From: Leptospira neocaledonica | GTDB taxonomy: Bacteria; Spirochaetota; Leptospiria; Leptospirales; Leptospiraceae | Direction: 5' to 3' | Assembly: GCF_002812205.1 (NCBI RefSeq) | Contig: NZ_NPEA01000002.1 | Coordinates: forward strand, 248,001-312,000 | DNA: 64,000 nucleotides | Part shown: in pieces, positions 44,786-56,555 of the stretch | Numbering within the stretch: position 1 is the first letter of the stretch | Layout: the number at the start of each line of letters is the position of its first letter | Program-made: the position numbers and the translations under genes | Notes under the pieces: model-generated | Database searches by the model: none | The model's input: the letters and a program-made list of their open reading frames with translations, nothing else | What the model was told of the DNA's origin: nothing

Positions 44786-45766
44786 TTATAAGGAAACCTT
44801 TGAAATTCCGATCCCGAGTCTTCCTCTTACCTTATCTAAGATCAGAGAAGAAGCGGCTCTTGCTTTATCGGACCCTTTTTTCATAACGGATCTTACATAA
44901 GCCGGATCTGCTGCGATCTTCTCTCTTTCTTTACGGTAAGGTCCGAAATAATCCAGGACGGTTTCTAATAATGCTTTTTTGAGATCTCCGTAACCTGTCC
45001 CAGGATTCGTAAATCTGGATTGAAGATCTTTTTTACCGGATTCATCTAAGAAAAGAGAATGGATTGCGTATATTATACTTTTCTCATAATCTTTGGATTC
45101 GTCTACGCCTGCGGAATCAGTGAGGATACCCATTACGGATTTTTTCAACTTCTTCTCATCATCGAAAAAGTTAATCGTATTACCGTAAGACTTGGACATT
45201 TTTGCTCCGTCCACTCCAGGTACGATCGCAGTCTCTTCGTCTATTTCGGGTTCCGGAAGTTTGAAAGTTTCTCCGTATTGTGAGTTGAACTTCTCCGCAA
45301 TATCCCGCGCGTATTCCAAATGTTGTTTTTGGTCTTTTCCAACTGGCACCTTATCGCTATTAAATGCGAGAATGTCCGCTGCCATTAATACAGGATAAAA
45401 GAAAAGTCCTCCACTTGGAACAATTCCCTTAGCGACCTTGTCCTTATAAGAATGAGCCAATTCCAATTTAGGAACAGTGATGGACATGCTTAAATACCAA
45501 GTGAGTTCCGTAACTTCCGGAACTTCTGATTGGATCCAGAAAGCACATTTGTCCGGATTAATTCCTAAGGCCAAAAAATCACAAACAGCATCATACGTAT
45601 TTTCTGTTTGGTTTTTTGCGGAGCTAAAAGTAGTTAATGCGTGTAGATCGGCAACAAAGCAAAATAGGTCAGACTTGTTTTGATAATCGACTAACTTGCG
45701 TATAACGGAGAAGTAATTTCCTAAATGTAATTTACCAGAAGGCTGTACTCCGGTCAATATCCTCAT
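44786..45766 (-). CDS. trpS: Tryptophanyl-tRNA synthetase
   Basis: Charges tRNA-Trp. The class I signature appears as [12 protein letters not shown] (HIGH-type) and [12 protein letters not shown] (KMSKS). 326 residues is the bacterial TrpS length. ATG at 45766 overlaps the upstream hypothetical gene stop by four bases (ATGA). Confidence 0.97.
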   Translation of the reverse strand: MRILTGVQPSGKLHLGNYFSVIRKLVDYQNKSDLFCFVADLHALTTFSSAKNQTENTYDAVCDFLALGINPDKCAFWIQSEVPEVTELTWYLSMSITVPKLELAHSYKDKVAKGIVPSGGLFFYPVLMAADILAFNSDKVPVGKDQKQHLEYARDIAEKFNSQYGETFKLPEPEIDEETAIVPGVDGAKMSKSYGNTINFFDDEKKLKKSVMGILTDSAGVDESKDYEKSIIYAIHSLFLDESGKKDLQSRFTNPGTGYGDLKKALLETVLDYFGPYRKEREKIAADPAYVRSVMKKGSDKARAASSLILDKVRGRLGIGISKVSL

Positions 45767-47595
45767 TGGTCCTCCGAGGGAGAGAATCGGTTTTGTGGAT
45801 CGTCGAAAGTTTTTCCGGAAAGACGTTCATACTCCGCTTTTAATGCGCTGAGTTCTGCATCTAACTTTCTATGAGCGGTTAGTTTGTTTACAGTAAACTT
45901 GTCTTTATATATGACCGCGTAGTTAAAAAGTAATTGGGCCATATCTACAAAAACATATTCCAAGGTTTTACTGTTCAAACGGTTTCCGGAAACCATCGTA
46001 GAATCGTAATATGGTATAAATCTGTGAAGAACTTTTACTTCTTCGAGGACCTTTTCCTTAGAGGCGAGAACTCTTTCGTTCAACTGTCCTTTGGATTCGT
46101 AATCTTTTGCCAATAAATGGTTTTCTACTAATACGTTGATCTTCTCGGCAAATTTTCCCATGAAAGCAGAAGCCTCTGCGAGTAATCTTAATAAGTTTAC
46201 CGTGATCTGATCTTCTACGGATCCACCCGAAGTGTTTTGGTTAAAATTGGAGAAGGTATACTGGAAGCTAGGATACTTCTTATTGAATGCATCTAATTGC
46301 CTCAAAAGATTATTGATCTCTTCTATCTCAGCTTTGAATAAACCTGGTTGGGTTACTAACACGTCCCGGTTATGGTTTTTGGTCCCGATCTTGACTGTTC
46401 CTTCTAGAATAGGAGTATAACAGGATTGAAAATCGCGGAGAAGGATGTGGATCAACTTATGAGGCATTCCTTTGTAAGAGGATTTGAATGCAGCTGAGTT
46501 CATATTTTCCGGCATATGATGGGCAAAATAATCGTCTACAACACCGTTCAAGAAGTCGAATGAGATCTTTCCGTTATCGTCTATTTTGAAATAACGTTGT
46601 CTCAGACCGTGTAATTCTTCTTTTTTGTTCATCCTGGTCAGAATATCATCCGACAGTTTGATCAACGTTGTTTCTACTTCTTTGGTGATATCCGGAGATC
46701 CCTGGAATTTGGTCTCGTTAATCGGAGGAACATTCAAAGAATCTAATATTTCTTCCCAACTGATGACTTTTTTATTGGAAACCACATAGAATGCTCGGAT
46801 CGCATCCGTAAGTTTTGGTCTTCCGTTTTCCAGATTTAACCCGTAATTTAATCCGGAGATGATAGAAGGAAGTTTTACGGACAATTTTTCGTCCTTCTTC
46901 ACAAGTTCGGGAACATGACCTAAGATGATGTCTCTGGCATCATTCCTGGAAAGATGGCGAGCGTAATACATCTGCATTTTCAAAGATCTGTTTAGAAAGA
47001 TTTCCGGAGAAATTTCATCTATGAATAGTGAATCTAAAGAGATGAAATTATTGAAAAATTTATTAAAATTCAGGACAACATTATAAACCAAAGGTCTCCA
47101 ATGTCTCCAGCCTTGGCTTTCAGCAAGTCGGAGCGCCTGCAATGTAGAAATGATCTGATCTTCTTTTAAAGCTTTGAATAATCTTTCAACAGAAGGAGCG
47201 ATCTTGGAATTTCTTCCTAAGAAACCTACCTCTACGGTTCCGGTGTCTTTTGCAAATTTTGTAATATTCGCATTTCCACCAAAAAGGTTAGCGAGGAATC
47301 CTAAACCTGGCCCGGCATCTTGTGTTTTCTTTACAGGTTTAGGTGCTGTCTTGGAAGAAGCAGAAGAAGATTGAGATGATTTGGAGGATTTGTCTTCTTC
47401 TTCCGGTCTTTTGCCTGATTCTTCTTTTTTCTTCTGCTCGAACTCTTCGTCGACTTTTTTCATCAAGTCGATACGAATGAATATGTCGTTTGATTTTTGT
47501 ATGACTTCGTCTATCTTCTGTTGGTGTTCCGGAGAACGTGTCTTTCGATAGAGGTCTGCGAAGACCTTATGAGCGTCTGTGCGAGAAGTAGACAA
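45763..47595 (-). CDS. Hypothetical protein, spirochaete-type, 610 residues
   Basis: I cannot name a family with confidence; similar long cytoplasmic proteins occur in several spirochaetes. There is no signal peptide. Residues ~60-90 are Ser/Lys-rich and disordered ([17 protein letters not shown]), followed by [11 protein letters not shown] and a mostly helical remainder, with [23 protein letters not shown] a notable segment around residue 370. It overlaps trpS by four bases and starts two bases after the LolA-like gene. No function inferred. Confidence 0.75.
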   Translation of the reverse strand: MSTSRTDAHKVFADLYRKTRSPEHQQKIDEVIQKSNDIFIRIDLMKKVDEEFEQKKKEESGKRPEEEDKSSKSSQSSSASSKTAPKPVKKTQDAGPGLGFLANLFGGNANITKFAKDTGTVEVGFLGRNSKIAPSVERLFKALKEDQIISTLQALRLAESQGWRHWRPLVYNVVLNFNKFFNNFISLDSLFIDEISPEIFLNRSLKMQMYYARHLSRNDARDIILGHVPELVKKDEKLSVKLPSIISGLNYGLNLENGRPKLTDAIRAFYVVSNKKVISWEEILDSLNVPPINETKFQGSPDITKEVETTLIKLSDDILTRMNKKEELHGLRQRYFKIDDNGKISFDFLNGVVDDYFAHHMPENMNSAAFKSSYKGMPHKLIHILLRDFQSCYTPILEGTVKIGTKNHNRDVLVTQPGLFKAEIEEINNLLRQLDAFNKKYPSFQYTFSNFNQNTSGGSVEDQITVNLLRLLAEASAFMGKFAEKINVLVENHLLAKDYESKGQLNERVLASKEKVLEEVKVLHRFIPYYDSTMVSGNRLNSKTLEYVFVDMAQLLFNYAVIYKDKFTVNKLTAHRKLDAELSALKAEYERLSGKTFDDPQNRFSPSEDQ

Positions 47596-47597
47596 AC

Positions 47598-48188
47598 TTA
47601 TTCCCTCTCGTTAAGCGGATTCTCCACAATTTGCGCGTTGGAAGGTGCTCCGAAATTGAAGAGAGACGCAGGTAAACCTATACCGGTTTGGACTCCGGAA
47701 AAACTTACGGAGGTGTATTCTCCGGTGGATCTACTCTTCATTCTAAGGGAACGAGGAGTATTGTCTGGACCTAAGGTGACTACGATTTCTTCGTAAGTCC
47801 TTGTCGCAGATTTTAGACGAAGTGAACCTCCCACTGGAGTTACTTCTTCGTATCCTGAGAGAAGGCCGGCCATTCCTCCGGTCATACCCTTTACGTCTTG
47901 TTTTCCTACAATTCCTCTGGAAGGGGAATAAAACCAAAGATAACGTCCGTTGGAAGCAATTACCCGCCCATCGGAAAATTTCACATGGATATGATTTGGT
48001 TTTTGATAAGAGAGAGTTCCGGTGAGTTCGTTATTAATCGTAATACTCGCCCGAAAACTGGAAATTTCGGCCATCTTTCCGATGACACCGCTTAACCTTT
48101 CCTTGCCAGGATCGGATAAAATAGAAGTGCCGCAGACCAGTAGAGCTGCGGCACCCAAAAAGGATAATATACCCTTGGATGAAGCCAT
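47598..48188 (-). CDS. LolA-like outer-membrane lipoprotein carrier
   Basis: A periplasmic protein of 196 residues with signal peptide ([19 protein letters not shown]). The body matches LolA in pattern: [33 protein letters not shown], then [18 protein letters not shown], the beta-sheet that cradles lipoprotein acyl chains. LolA shuttles lipoproteins from inner to outer membrane. It lies two bases before the hypothetical gene and 32 bases after etfA. Fits an organism with many lipoproteins. Confidence 0.85.
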   Translation of the reverse strand: MASSKGILSFLGAAALLVCGTSILSDPGKERLSGVIGKMAEISSFRASITINNELTGTLSYQKPNHIHVKFSDGRVIASNGRYLWFYSPSRGIVGKQDVKGMTGGMAGLLSGYEEVTPVGGSLRLKSATRTYEEIVVTLGPDNTPRSLRMKSRSTGEYTSVSFSGVQTGIGLPASLFNFGAPSNAQIVENPLNERE

Positions 48189-48220
48189 AATCGTTCCTAC
48201 TATGGCTTCATTAGACGAAA

Positions 48221-49180
48221 TTATCCAAGTACTTTTTTAAACTCGTCGGTCAGAGCCGGCACGACTTCGAAAAGATCGCCTACGACTCCGTAGGTAGCTA
48301 CTTTGAAGATCGGAGCGTCTCCGTCCTTATTGATAGCCACGATATACTTGGAGGAACCCATTCCGGCCAAATGCTGGATCGCTCCGGAAATTCCGCATGC
48401 GATATAGCAGTTCGGGGAAACAGTTTTACCAGTTTGACCCACTTGATGGCTATGTGCAATCCAGCCAGCGTCGACCGCTGCACGGGAAGCTCCCAAAGCT
48501 GCACCTAAAACGTCTGCCAAACCTTGGAGAATCGGCCAGTTTTCTGGTCCTTTAATTCCACGTCCGCCGGATACGATGATAGAAGCTTCTGCCAATTGAA
48601 CTTTGTTCCCGCCGCTTAGATCGGAAGAAACGATTTTAACTTTCGCGTCTCCTGCGGATGGACTTGCAGCTTCAGCAGCTCCTGCTCCAGCTTTTTGAAC
48701 TACTTCTTGAGAGTTCGGACGAACGGTGAAGATAGCGATGTCGCTGGTAACTTTGAAATTACCGTATGCTTTTCCGGAGTAGATTGGCTTCTTAGCTACT
48801 ACTTTTCCGCCATCTACAGAAAGGCCTACTGCATCTGCTACGATCCCTGCTCCTACTTTTACAGCTACTCTTGGAGAATAATCTTTTCCTTGAGAAGTGT
48901 GAGGAACTAAAACTACGGAAGGTTTTTTGTCCTGAATAACTCCGGCTACTAAATTCGCCCAAGTTTCCGCGTTGAAGTCTCCTGCATTTACAGTAACTAT
49001 GCTGTCTGCTCCGACTGCTCCCAGGTCTCCTGCGAATTTTTCAACTCCGGATCCGATGAGAAGAGCGGTTACTTTTCCTCCGAGTGCGTCCGCAATTTTG
49101 CGGCCAGCGGAAGTGATTTCTTTGGAGATCTTTTTGAGTTCTCCGTTTTTGAGTTCGCCTACGATTAAAACGTTGCTCAC
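48221..49180 (-). CDS. etfA: Electron transfer flavoprotein, alpha subunit
   Basis: With EtfB forms the FAD-AMP heterodimer that receives electrons from acyl-CoA dehydrogenases. The C-terminal FAD domain has [20 protein letters not shown], the family signature, and [14 protein letters not shown]. The length, 319, is standard. It lies 11 bases after etfB. An acyl-CoA dehydrogenase gene lies nearby on the other strand (50620). Confidence 0.96.
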   Translation of the reverse strand: MSNVLIVGELKNGELKKISKEITSAGRKIADALGGKVTALLIGSGVEKFAGDLGAVGADSIVTVNAGDFNAETWANLVAGVIQDKKPSVVLVPHTSQGKDYSPRVAVKVGAGIVADAVGLSVDGGKVVAKKPIYSGKAYGNFKVTSDIAIFTVRPNSQEVVQKAGAGAAEAASPSAGDAKVKIVSSDLSGGNKVQLAEASIIVSGGRGIKGPENWPILQGLADVLGAALGASRAAVDAGWIAHSHQVGQTGKTVSPNCYIACGISGAIQHLAGMGSSKYIVAINKDGDAPIFKVATYGVVGDLFEVVPALTDEFKKVLG

Positions 49181-49191
49181 GGGTGTTCTCC

Positions 49192-49953
49192 TTAGATAAC
49201 CTTAGCTTCTTCGCGAAGAGCTTTTACTAATTGTTCAGCGTAACCTTTCGCATCAGCCGCTTCTAACTTGCGACCAGGAATACGAGGTGGAGGGGGCTCC
49301 AGGCTCACTACTTCAATCTTGCTTGTAGGATTTCCTAAATCAGCAGGCGTTTTGGTTTCGATTGGCTTCTTCTTAGCAGCCATCAAACCTTTAAGGTTAG
49401 GGTAACGAGGTTCGTTTAATCCTTTTTGAGCAGTGATTGCTACTGGTAGGCTGGTTTCCACAACTTGTGTTCCACCTTCTACCTCTTTAGTAGCTTTTAC
49501 GGAAGTTCCGCTGATCTCTAAACTAACTGCGAAAGAAATATGAGCGATTCCTAGTCCTTCTGCAACTTGGATCACTACTTGGGAACTATCGCTATCGATA
49601 GATTGGCGTCCGCCGATGATGATGTCTGCATTTTCAGCTTTCGCGAAATTTGCGATCAGTTCTGCGGTTAAAACGGTGTCGAATGGAACGTAATTGTCCA
49701 CTTTGATTTGAACGGCACGGTCCGCTCCCATTGCGTATGCTTGGCGTAAAGACTCTTGAACGCGATCCGGTCCTAGAGAGACTGCAATAACCTCTCCACC
49801 GTTTTTCTCACGTAATCTGAGTCCCTCTTCAATTGCGAATTCGTCGTACGGAGAGATAATCCATTTAATTCCGGCTTCATTGATGGACTTGTCCCCGACT
49901 TTGATATTCGTTTCGGTGTCAGGCACCTGTTTCACTAAAACGATGATCTTCAT
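49192..49953 (-). CDS. etfB: Electron transfer flavoprotein, beta subunit
   Basis: Holds the structural AMP and the recognition loop that docks to dehydrogenases. N-terminus MKIIVLVKQVPDTETNIKV, the middle VEGGTQVVETSLPVAITAQKGLNEPRYP and MAAKKKPIE are characteristic. 253 residues. The ATG at 49953 has GGAGAACG upstream. First of the leftward etfB-etfA-lolA-like-...-ksgA series. Confidence 0.96.
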   Translation of the reverse strand: MKIIVLVKQVPDTETNIKVGDKSINEAGIKWIISPYDEFAIEEGLRLREKNGGEVIAVSLGPDRVQESLRQAYAMGADRAVQIKVDNYVPFDTVLTAELIANFAKAENADIIIGGRQSIDSDSSQVVIQVAEGLGIAHISFAVSLEISGTSVKATKEVEGGTQVVETSLPVAITAQKGLNEPRYPNLKGLMAAKKKPIETKTPADLGNPTSKIEVVSLEPPPPRIPGRKLEAADAKGYAEQLVKALREEAKVI

Positions 49954-50051
49954 GAACTTTCGTTCTCCAAATAAATAGGGCTATAAAACACGAAATTTCT
50001 GAAAAGCTTGAATGCAAACTACTTTTTTGCACGTATTTCGGGAAATCGCGC

Positions 50052-50348
50052 TTATCGAAACAGAATGAGTGTTCTGCTCCAAAAATAGATCCAAAATAAT
50101 CCTAAAACGATAACCAATACATTTGCATCCGACTGAAGGAAGAAGGTTAATCCCCAGAAAAACGGTAAAAGGAAAAAGCTGATCAGAAATAAGAACCATA
50201 TCCAAGACTTTCCGCTAAAAGGGGTAGCGAATGAAGTCTCGATTTCTAGGCGGATCTCTTCTAAACTTTTGGGAAATTTTCCTAGATTGCGGATCCCGAG
50301 AACCAAAGCGAGAAGGCAAATCAAAGTTAATACGACAGAATACAGCAT
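50052..50348 (-). CDS. Small membrane protein, unknown
   Basis: A 98-residue protein with three hydrophobic helices (VVLTLICLLALVLGI, WIWFLFLISFFLLPFFWGLTF and VLVIVLGLFWIYFW). ATG at 50348 has GGAG eight bases upstream. It starts 13 bases after the stop of the preceding small gene, so they may be co-transcribed. No family recognised. Confidence 0.6.
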   Translation of the reverse strand: MLYSVVLTLICLLALVLGIRNLGKFPKSLEEIRLEIETSFATPFSGKSWIWFLFLISFFLLPFFWGLTFFLQSDANVLVIVLGLFWIYFWSRTLILFR

Positions 50349-50361
50349 AATTATTCTCCGT

Positions 50362-50619
50362 TCAGGGGATTATAGATAATTGCAGTGATTTTAGAACTGC
50401 TTGTCTGTCCTTTCTAGTAAATAAATTTCTAGAAATATTCCAGCCGGGAATTGGGCTGAATGTAAGATCGATCTTACGAAATAATATCGTATCCTCGATT
50501 TGTAAAGCTTGTATTTGTAGATCAAGATTTAGGTCTTCATGGTAGAATGAGATCCGTAACTCGGTTGCAATTTGCGGTGGGTCCAAAATACTTAAGTTGA
50601 AACTGAATAGGGCATTAGA

Positions 50620-50634
<15 letters not shown>
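50362..50634 (-). CDS. Small hypothetical protein, start uncertain
   Basis: A 90-residue open frame with balanced composition (FNLSILDPPQIATELRISFY). The only start near the frame opening is TTG at 50634; it would overlap the divergent acyl-CoA dehydrogenase start by 15 bases. A TTG at 50586 is another choice. Support comes from its close spacing to the small membrane protein gene. Low certainty. Confidence 0.4.
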
Positions 50635-51801
<1,167 letters not shown>

Positions 51802-51841
51802 ATTTAGGAAACCATTGCTCTTTATGCTTCAGAGCCCCTTT

Positions 51842-51860
51842 CGGCGAGGTTTTCTCGCCG
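51842..51860 (+). terminator. Terminator hairpin after the acyl-CoA dehydrogenase gene
   Basis: CGGCGAG-GTTTT-CTCGCCG, seven G+C-rich pairs, 41 bases after the stop, followed by ATCTCTTT. Confidence 0.55.
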
Positions 51861-51960
51861 ATCTCTTTGAGAGACTGCTTCCGTAAAGTTCTTCCCGTAT
51901 AAGAGCCCTTTAATAAGTTCTGTCTGCAAGGGGCTTGAAGCCCAGGGATGCAGGAACTTC

Positions 51961-53046
51961 ATGAGAGAAAAAGGACCTAATGTGGTCGTTTTATACAAAA
52001 AGAAACAGAATTTATTCTTAGCAGTTTTATTTATTTGTTCGGTTTTCTATCTTTTAGATTGTTCTGCCGGCCAAGGCCAGGGAGATCATTCGGTATTTGG
52101 AAGAAAAGCTTCTTTAACTAGAGAAGGTTTACAACTTTCGGCAATCGATACACCTCCGGCAGATCGTCATCTTCATGCGGAACATTACCCTTCTTCCAAT
52201 GAAAGAAGATTGGACCTGTTTAAATCTAGAGTAGTAGGTTTAGGCGGCGGTTATATGGGAGTAGGGACAGATCAGAATTTAACTTTGATCGCTTGGGCAA
52301 GAAGTGAATTCGCATATCTTTTCGATTTTGATCCTGTAACGGTTTCCATCAATCGACTCCATCTTTATTTTATAGAAATTTCTCCTACTTATCCGGAATA
52401 CGAAAAACTTTGGGATCCTAAGAATAAAAGTGATGTTCTTTCTATTATCGAAAAGAGATTTTCTAATGATCCGGAATATCAAGTAATTCTAAAGTCCTAT
52501 CAGATTGCCCTCAGAAAAGGAGCAGTTCCTCAGCGTTTAGGGGATTTACATAAGATCTCTAAAGTATATCCTCAATTTACCTCTTTTCATAATGACACAA
52601 AGGACTATGAGTTCTTGAGAAATCTTGTCTTAGATGGGAAAATAATCGCGATCGATGGGAATTTATTAGGCGATAAGACCATAAACTCTATTTCCGAAAA
52701 AGCCAAAGAATTGGAGATTCCGATCCGTATTTTATATACTTCTAATGCAGAAGAATATTTCAGATATCCGGAAGGGATGAGAAAGAATTTCCTGAATTTG
52801 TATGGGGATTCCAAAAGTATAGTGATCCGCACCGTTACAAAAGGTGCTAAGGTATACGGATTCCCGGATGGGGAAATGTTCCCAAGAGAGTTTCCTTTTC
52901 ACTATAATGTCCAATCTTTGGATAACTTGAAAGCTTGGCTGAACAAACAAAATGTTCTATATACAACCATCCTTCTTCGCAATCGTAAACCGATCGAAAA
53001 GGGATTCTCTTTGATAGAAGCTTTACCTCCGGAACCTAAACAATGA
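51961..53046 (+). CDS. Putative lipoprotein of unknown function
   Basis: A 361-residue protein. The N-terminal signal is long (NLFLAVLFICSVFYLLDCSAG) with a Cys at about residue 34 that may be lipidated. The region RRLDLFKSRVVGLGGGYMGVGTDQNLTLIAWARSEFAYLFDFDP is striking and conserved-looking. It recalls a family also found in deltaproteobacteria, whose shape suggests a Rossmann/methyltransferase-like core, but I am not sure. AGGA lies before the ATG. Its stop overlaps the CapA-like gene (ATGA), so both act together perhaps. Confidence 0.6.
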   Translation: MREKGPNVVVLYKKKQNLFLAVLFICSVFYLLDCSAGQGQGDHSVFGRKASLTREGLQLSAIDTPPADRHLHAEHYPSSNERRLDLFKSRVVGLGGGYMGVGTDQNLTLIAWARSEFAYLFDFDPVTVSINRLHLYFIEISPTYPEYEKLWDPKNKSDVLSIIEKRFSNDPEYQVILKSYQIALRKGAVPQRLGDLHKISKVYPQFTSFHNDTKDYEFLRNLVLDGKIIAIDGNLLGDKTINSISEKAKELEIPIRILYTSNAEEYFRYPEGMRKNFLNLYGDSKSIVIRTVTKGAKVYGFPDGEMFPREFPFHYNVQSLDNLKAWLNKQNVLYTTILLRNRKPIEKGFSLIEALPPEPKQ

Positions 53047-54149
53047 TCCGAAGCTGTATCTTTTGTTTGGGGATTGCATTTTTTGTAGTCCCTTGTTCTT
53101 CTCAGAACGTTAAGACTAATTCTTCCGCTGATGCAGTTCGAATTGTAGCCGTGGGAGACATCATGTCTCATCAAACTCAGATAGATACAGCTTATGATAA
53201 AGAATGTGACTGCTGGAAATTTGACGAGGTATTCCAAGAAGTATCTTCCATGATCTCGGAAGCAGATCTTGCCGTTGGGAATTTAGAAACCACTCTCCCG
53301 GGAGATCCGAAACAATATACTGGATATCCTCAGTTCGGCGCACCGGACTCCCTTGCAAAAGCGATTAAAGATCTCGGATTCGATGTACTTTCGACTGCAA
53401 ATAATCATTCCTGTGATAAGGGAAAATTGGGAGTTGTGCGAACTCTTTCTGTTTTGGATCAATTGGGTCTGAAACACTTAGGGACTTACAAGGACAAAGA
53501 AGAATATGAGAAAAATAGAATATTGTTTGTACCTGTAGGAAGTTTGAATCTTGCATTTTTAGAGTATACATATGGAACCAACGGTTTGGAAATTCCTGCA
53601 GGCACCGTAGTTAATCTGATAGATAAGGAACAAATCGCTTCCGATATCGCTTTGGCGAAAAAATCCAACCCGGATGCAATTATCGTAATGTACCATTACG
53701 GAACGGAATATTTACATCATCCGGATCCTTCTCAAGTGGAAATGGTGGATCATGCTTTTTCTTCCGGAGCGGATATCGTCTTGGGAGGACATCCTCACAC
53801 TCTTCAAAAGTTCGGTAAAAAGACGATAAAGGATAAATTCGGAATCTCAAAAGAAAGATTTTATATTTATTCTTTGGGTAACTTTATATCGGGTCAGGAT
53901 AGACGTTACGTAGATGGAGGGATTGTTCTAAAATTCTCTTTGTCTAAAGAAAATGATAAATTAAATATTTTTGATATAGGTTACGAGCCTGTTTGGGTTT
54001 ATATAGATAGAACAGGATCCAAGGCCCAATTTAGATTATTGCCTGTTAAAAAATATCTGAACAACGACCAAGAAAGAAAGCTTACCGATACTGCTTACCA
54101 AAGAATGAAACAATTCTACAAAGATACTGTAGATCTACTAGGTCCTTAA
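53043..54149 (+). CDS. CapA-family metallophosphatase-like protein
   Basis: A 368-residue exported protein of the CapA/PgsA family (poly-gamma-glutamate synthesis or periplasmic phosphoesterase). Motifs: AVGDIMSHQTQ, AVGNLETTLPG, STANNHSCDKG, VMYHYGTEY and VLGGHPHTLQ, supplying the metal ligands. A short signal precedes them (CIFCLGIAFFVVPCSS). It overlaps the upstream lipoprotein gene by four bases. A true capsule role is not shown. Confidence 0.9.
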   Translation: MIRSCIFCLGIAFFVVPCSSQNVKTNSSADAVRIVAVGDIMSHQTQIDTAYDKECDCWKFDEVFQEVSSMISEADLAVGNLETTLPGDPKQYTGYPQFGAPDSLAKAIKDLGFDVLSTANNHSCDKGKLGVVRTLSVLDQLGLKHLGTYKDKEEYEKNRILFVPVGSLNLAFLEYTYGTNGLEIPAGTVVNLIDKEQIASDIALAKKSNPDAIIVMYHYGTEYLHHPDPSQVEMVDHAFSSGADIVLGGHPHTLQKFGKKTIKDKFGISKERFYIYSLGNFISGQDRRYVDGGIVLKFSLSKENDKLNIFDIGYEPVWVYIDRTGSKAQFRLLPVKKYLNNDQERKLTDTAYQRMKQFYKDTVDLLGP

Positions 54150-54283
54150 TAGACTTTCCTTCTCCGTTGCCTGAACCTAGGTCGGCGGAAAATCCTGCAC
54201 ATTCTTCATATCTTTTCATTATCACTTTATATAAAAAAGGTTCACTCATAAAGTATTCCCCCGTCTAAGATCCGAGGAAAGAA

Positions 54284-55387
54284 ATGAACCTATTATTTAC
54301 CGAATATACATTAGGAAAGAATAAGCTAAAAAACAGAGCCGTTATGGCTCCTATGACTAGATCCAGAGCAATCGGAAATATTCCGAATGATTTGATGGCG
54401 GAATACTATGCCCAAAGAGCGAGTGCCGGTCTACAAATTACGGAAGGTGTTTCTCCTTCTCCCAATGGTTTAGGATACGCAAGGATCCCAGGGATTTTTT
54501 CGGAAGAGCAAGTCCAGGGTTGGAAGAAGGTAACGGATGCGGTTCATGCAAAGCAAGGAAGAATATTCGTGCAGCTTATGCATTCCGGAAGAGTAGGGAA
54601 TCATCTCAACCTTCCTAAGGGAGCAGAGTTGGTAGGACCTTCTGCTATCGGATTAAAAGGAACTACTTGGACGGATGCTGAAGGAAGCCAACCTTATTCT
54701 TCTCCAAGAGAAATGAATTTAAAAGATATCCAAGCTGCTATCCTCGAATACGCGAAGGCTGCAGAAAACGCTATTAAGGCAGGCTTTGATGGAATTGAAC
54801 TTCACGGCGCTAACGGATATTTGATCGAACAATTTTTACATCCAAGCGCAAATCATCGAAATGATGAATATGGCGGAGATTGGAAAAAAAGAAATAGATT
54901 CGCTGTGGAAGTTGCTACTGCAGTGGTAGAAGCGATCGGCGCGGACAAAGTCGGAATCAGACTTTCTCCTTATGGTGTATTCAATGATTTAGAAATTCAT
55001 GATGAAATAGAAGAACAATACAAGGACCTCGCAATATCTTTAGGAAAATTGGGGCTTGTTTATATCCATATAGTAAACCATTCTTCTATGGGAGCTCCCG
55101 CGCCTAAGGATTCCACAGTTGCAGAAATCCGAGAATTATATAAATCTCAAAATCCAAATGGAGCATATATACTTTCGGGCGGTTATGATCCGGAACGTGC
55201 CGATTCGGATTTAAAAGAAAAAAATGCAGATCTAATCGCATTCGGTCGTAACTTTATTTCGAATCCGGATTTAGTGGAAAGATTAGAGAAAGGGATCCCT
55301 CTTGCGGAGGCGGATGCTTCTCTCTTCTATACTCCGGGAGAAAAAGGATATACTGATTATCCTGTGGCTGCGCTTTCTAAGGTTTAA
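54284..55387 (+). CDS. Old Yellow Enzyme family NADH:flavin oxidoreductase / alkene reductase
   Basis: An FMN-dependent TIM barrel that reduces activated C=C bonds. MAPMTRSRA near residue 22, LMHSGRVGN with the His for ligand binding, and the HGANGYLIEQFLHPSANHRNDEYGG block are decisive for the NemA/OYE group. 367 residues. Monocistronic; ends at a strong hairpin. Physiological substrate unknown. Confidence 0.95.
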   Translation: MNLLFTEYTLGKNKLKNRAVMAPMTRSRAIGNIPNDLMAEYYAQRASAGLQITEGVSPSPNGLGYARIPGIFSEEQVQGWKKVTDAVHAKQGRIFVQLMHSGRVGNHLNLPKGAELVGPSAIGLKGTTWTDAEGSQPYSSPREMNLKDIQAAILEYAKAAENAIKAGFDGIELHGANGYLIEQFLHPSANHRNDEYGGDWKKRNRFAVEVATAVVEAIGADKVGIRLSPYGVFNDLEIHDEIEEQYKDLAISLGKLGLVYIHIVNHSSMGAPAPKDSTVAEIRELYKSQNPNGAYILSGGYDPERADSDLKEKNADLIAFGRNFISNPDLVERLEKGIPLAEADASLFYTPGEKGYTDYPVAALSKV

Positions 55388-55399
55388 GAAAAATCGGAC

Positions 55400-55425
55400 T
55401 CCCGCCGTTTGTATTAGCGGCGGGA
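55400..55425. terminator. Bidirectional terminator between OYE and SH3-protein genes
   Basis: TCCCGCCG and CGGCGGGA (55400-55407, 55418-55425) form eight pairs around a ten-base loop, between convergent stops. Confidence 0.6.
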
Positions 55426-55436
55426 ACTGCGGAACA

Positions 55437-56513
55437 TCAACAAGCGTCGCCTGCGCCTCTCAATAATAACTGCAGGGTACCGTTCTTTAATTCATATAAA
55501 GATTTAATAGAAGAGTCATATCCTATATCAGTAAATAATAATATAGGGACCGGATCTTCTTCTCTATAAATGACTCCGATCAAATGATATGAACCGCCGT
55601 AAAATCCTAATTCTTCCGTAAGTTTTTCGGATTTTTCGTAAGAGACCAAAACTCTGTCTGTTCCGAATTTCCGTCCGAGTAGGTAAAGATATCTTCTTTC
55701 TGCACCCTTTTTGTGGTAAGCAATCCTACCCGAAAGAAAGGTTTCCTTTTTATTATTTTTGAAGGAATATACTTCTTCTAATGTGGAATGAAGCCATTCT
55801 GTTTCGGGATAGCCTCTAGCCTTCCAAGTTGTCTCCGCCAAGTTTTTGAAAAGAGTATAATCTGTATCTGTCTTTGATAATTCTTGTAGTGGAATAGATT
55901 GTAGTCCTAGATCCGGAGAGTATACCAACCAATCTTTTTTGGCCTTAATATCTCCTGCGGGTTTTACTTTTAACGCGGGGAATTCTTGGCAGCCATACGT
56001 AGTGGGTGAGGACGCAGAAAAAGAGGGACCTTTGTCCCCTTCTAATAATGAAAAAGAAGGAAGAGAAGTATTTACTCCACTTCTGAATTTATAATCGAAT
56101 TCGTATTCGTCTTTTGCTTCTTGCCAACCTTTTGGACCGAAGAATGCTAAAGGAACGAAGACAGGAAGATCCTTTGGATCGTATCCAGACCAAACGAATC
56201 CAATCAATTTGTATTCGTCCAAAGTGTCCGGTGGTGTGAGTCCTAAATATTTTCTGGAAACAAAACCTGTTCTACCATCTTCTGATTTGATCTTAGCCCA
56301 ATCAATCGGACCTTTTGTTTCGTCGGGAAGGATCTTAACCTTATTTCCCCTGTTTAATGTGAAGACAATCTTTCCGTTTTCAGGAGTTTCTCTGACGTTT
56401 AACACACCTGAGGTGATCAATATATAGTGATACGGATCTGAGGTCTGAGCGACCAAAGAAAGATACAATGGAGGCAGTAGTAAGAGTAGTAAGATCCGAA
56501 ATTTAAACGCCAT
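55437..56513 (-). CDS. Exported protein with bacterial SH3 domain
   Basis: A 358-residue protein. Signal peptide (ILLLLLLPPLYLSLVAQ) then an SH3b domain around residues 35-95: SGVLNVRETPENGKIVFTLNRGNKVKILPDE and DGRTGFVSRKYLG are typical. The other ~260 residues are mixed and not recognised. ATG at 56513; a GTG at 56522 is an option. SH3b domains bind cell wall peptides, so a murein-related role is possible. Confidence 0.8.
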   Translation of the reverse strand: MAFKFRILLLLLLPPLYLSLVAQTSDPYHYILITSGVLNVRETPENGKIVFTLNRGNKVKILPDETKGPIDWAKIKSEDGRTGFVSRKYLGLTPPDTLDEYKLIGFVWSGYDPKDLPVFVPLAFFGPKGWQEAKDEYEFDYKFRSGVNTSLPSFSLLEGDKGPSFSASSPTTYGCQEFPALKVKPAGDIKAKKDWLVYSPDLGLQSIPLQELSKTDTDYTLFKNLAETTWKARGYPETEWLHSTLEEVYSFKNNKKETFLSGRIAYHKKGAERRYLYLLGRKFGTDRVLVSYEKSEKLTEELGFYGGSYHLIGVIYREEDPVPILLFTDIGYDSSIKSLYELKNGTLQLLLRGAGDAC

Positions 56514-56555
56514 TGCAGCCACAGAATCGTTTTAAGATCCGGGTCCGCAAGCTTT

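Noticed and set aside
51931..51943. GGGCTTGAAGCCC as a riboswitch or hairpin before the lipoprotein gene
   Set aside because: Only a four-pair stem remains with a realistic loop; probably chance.
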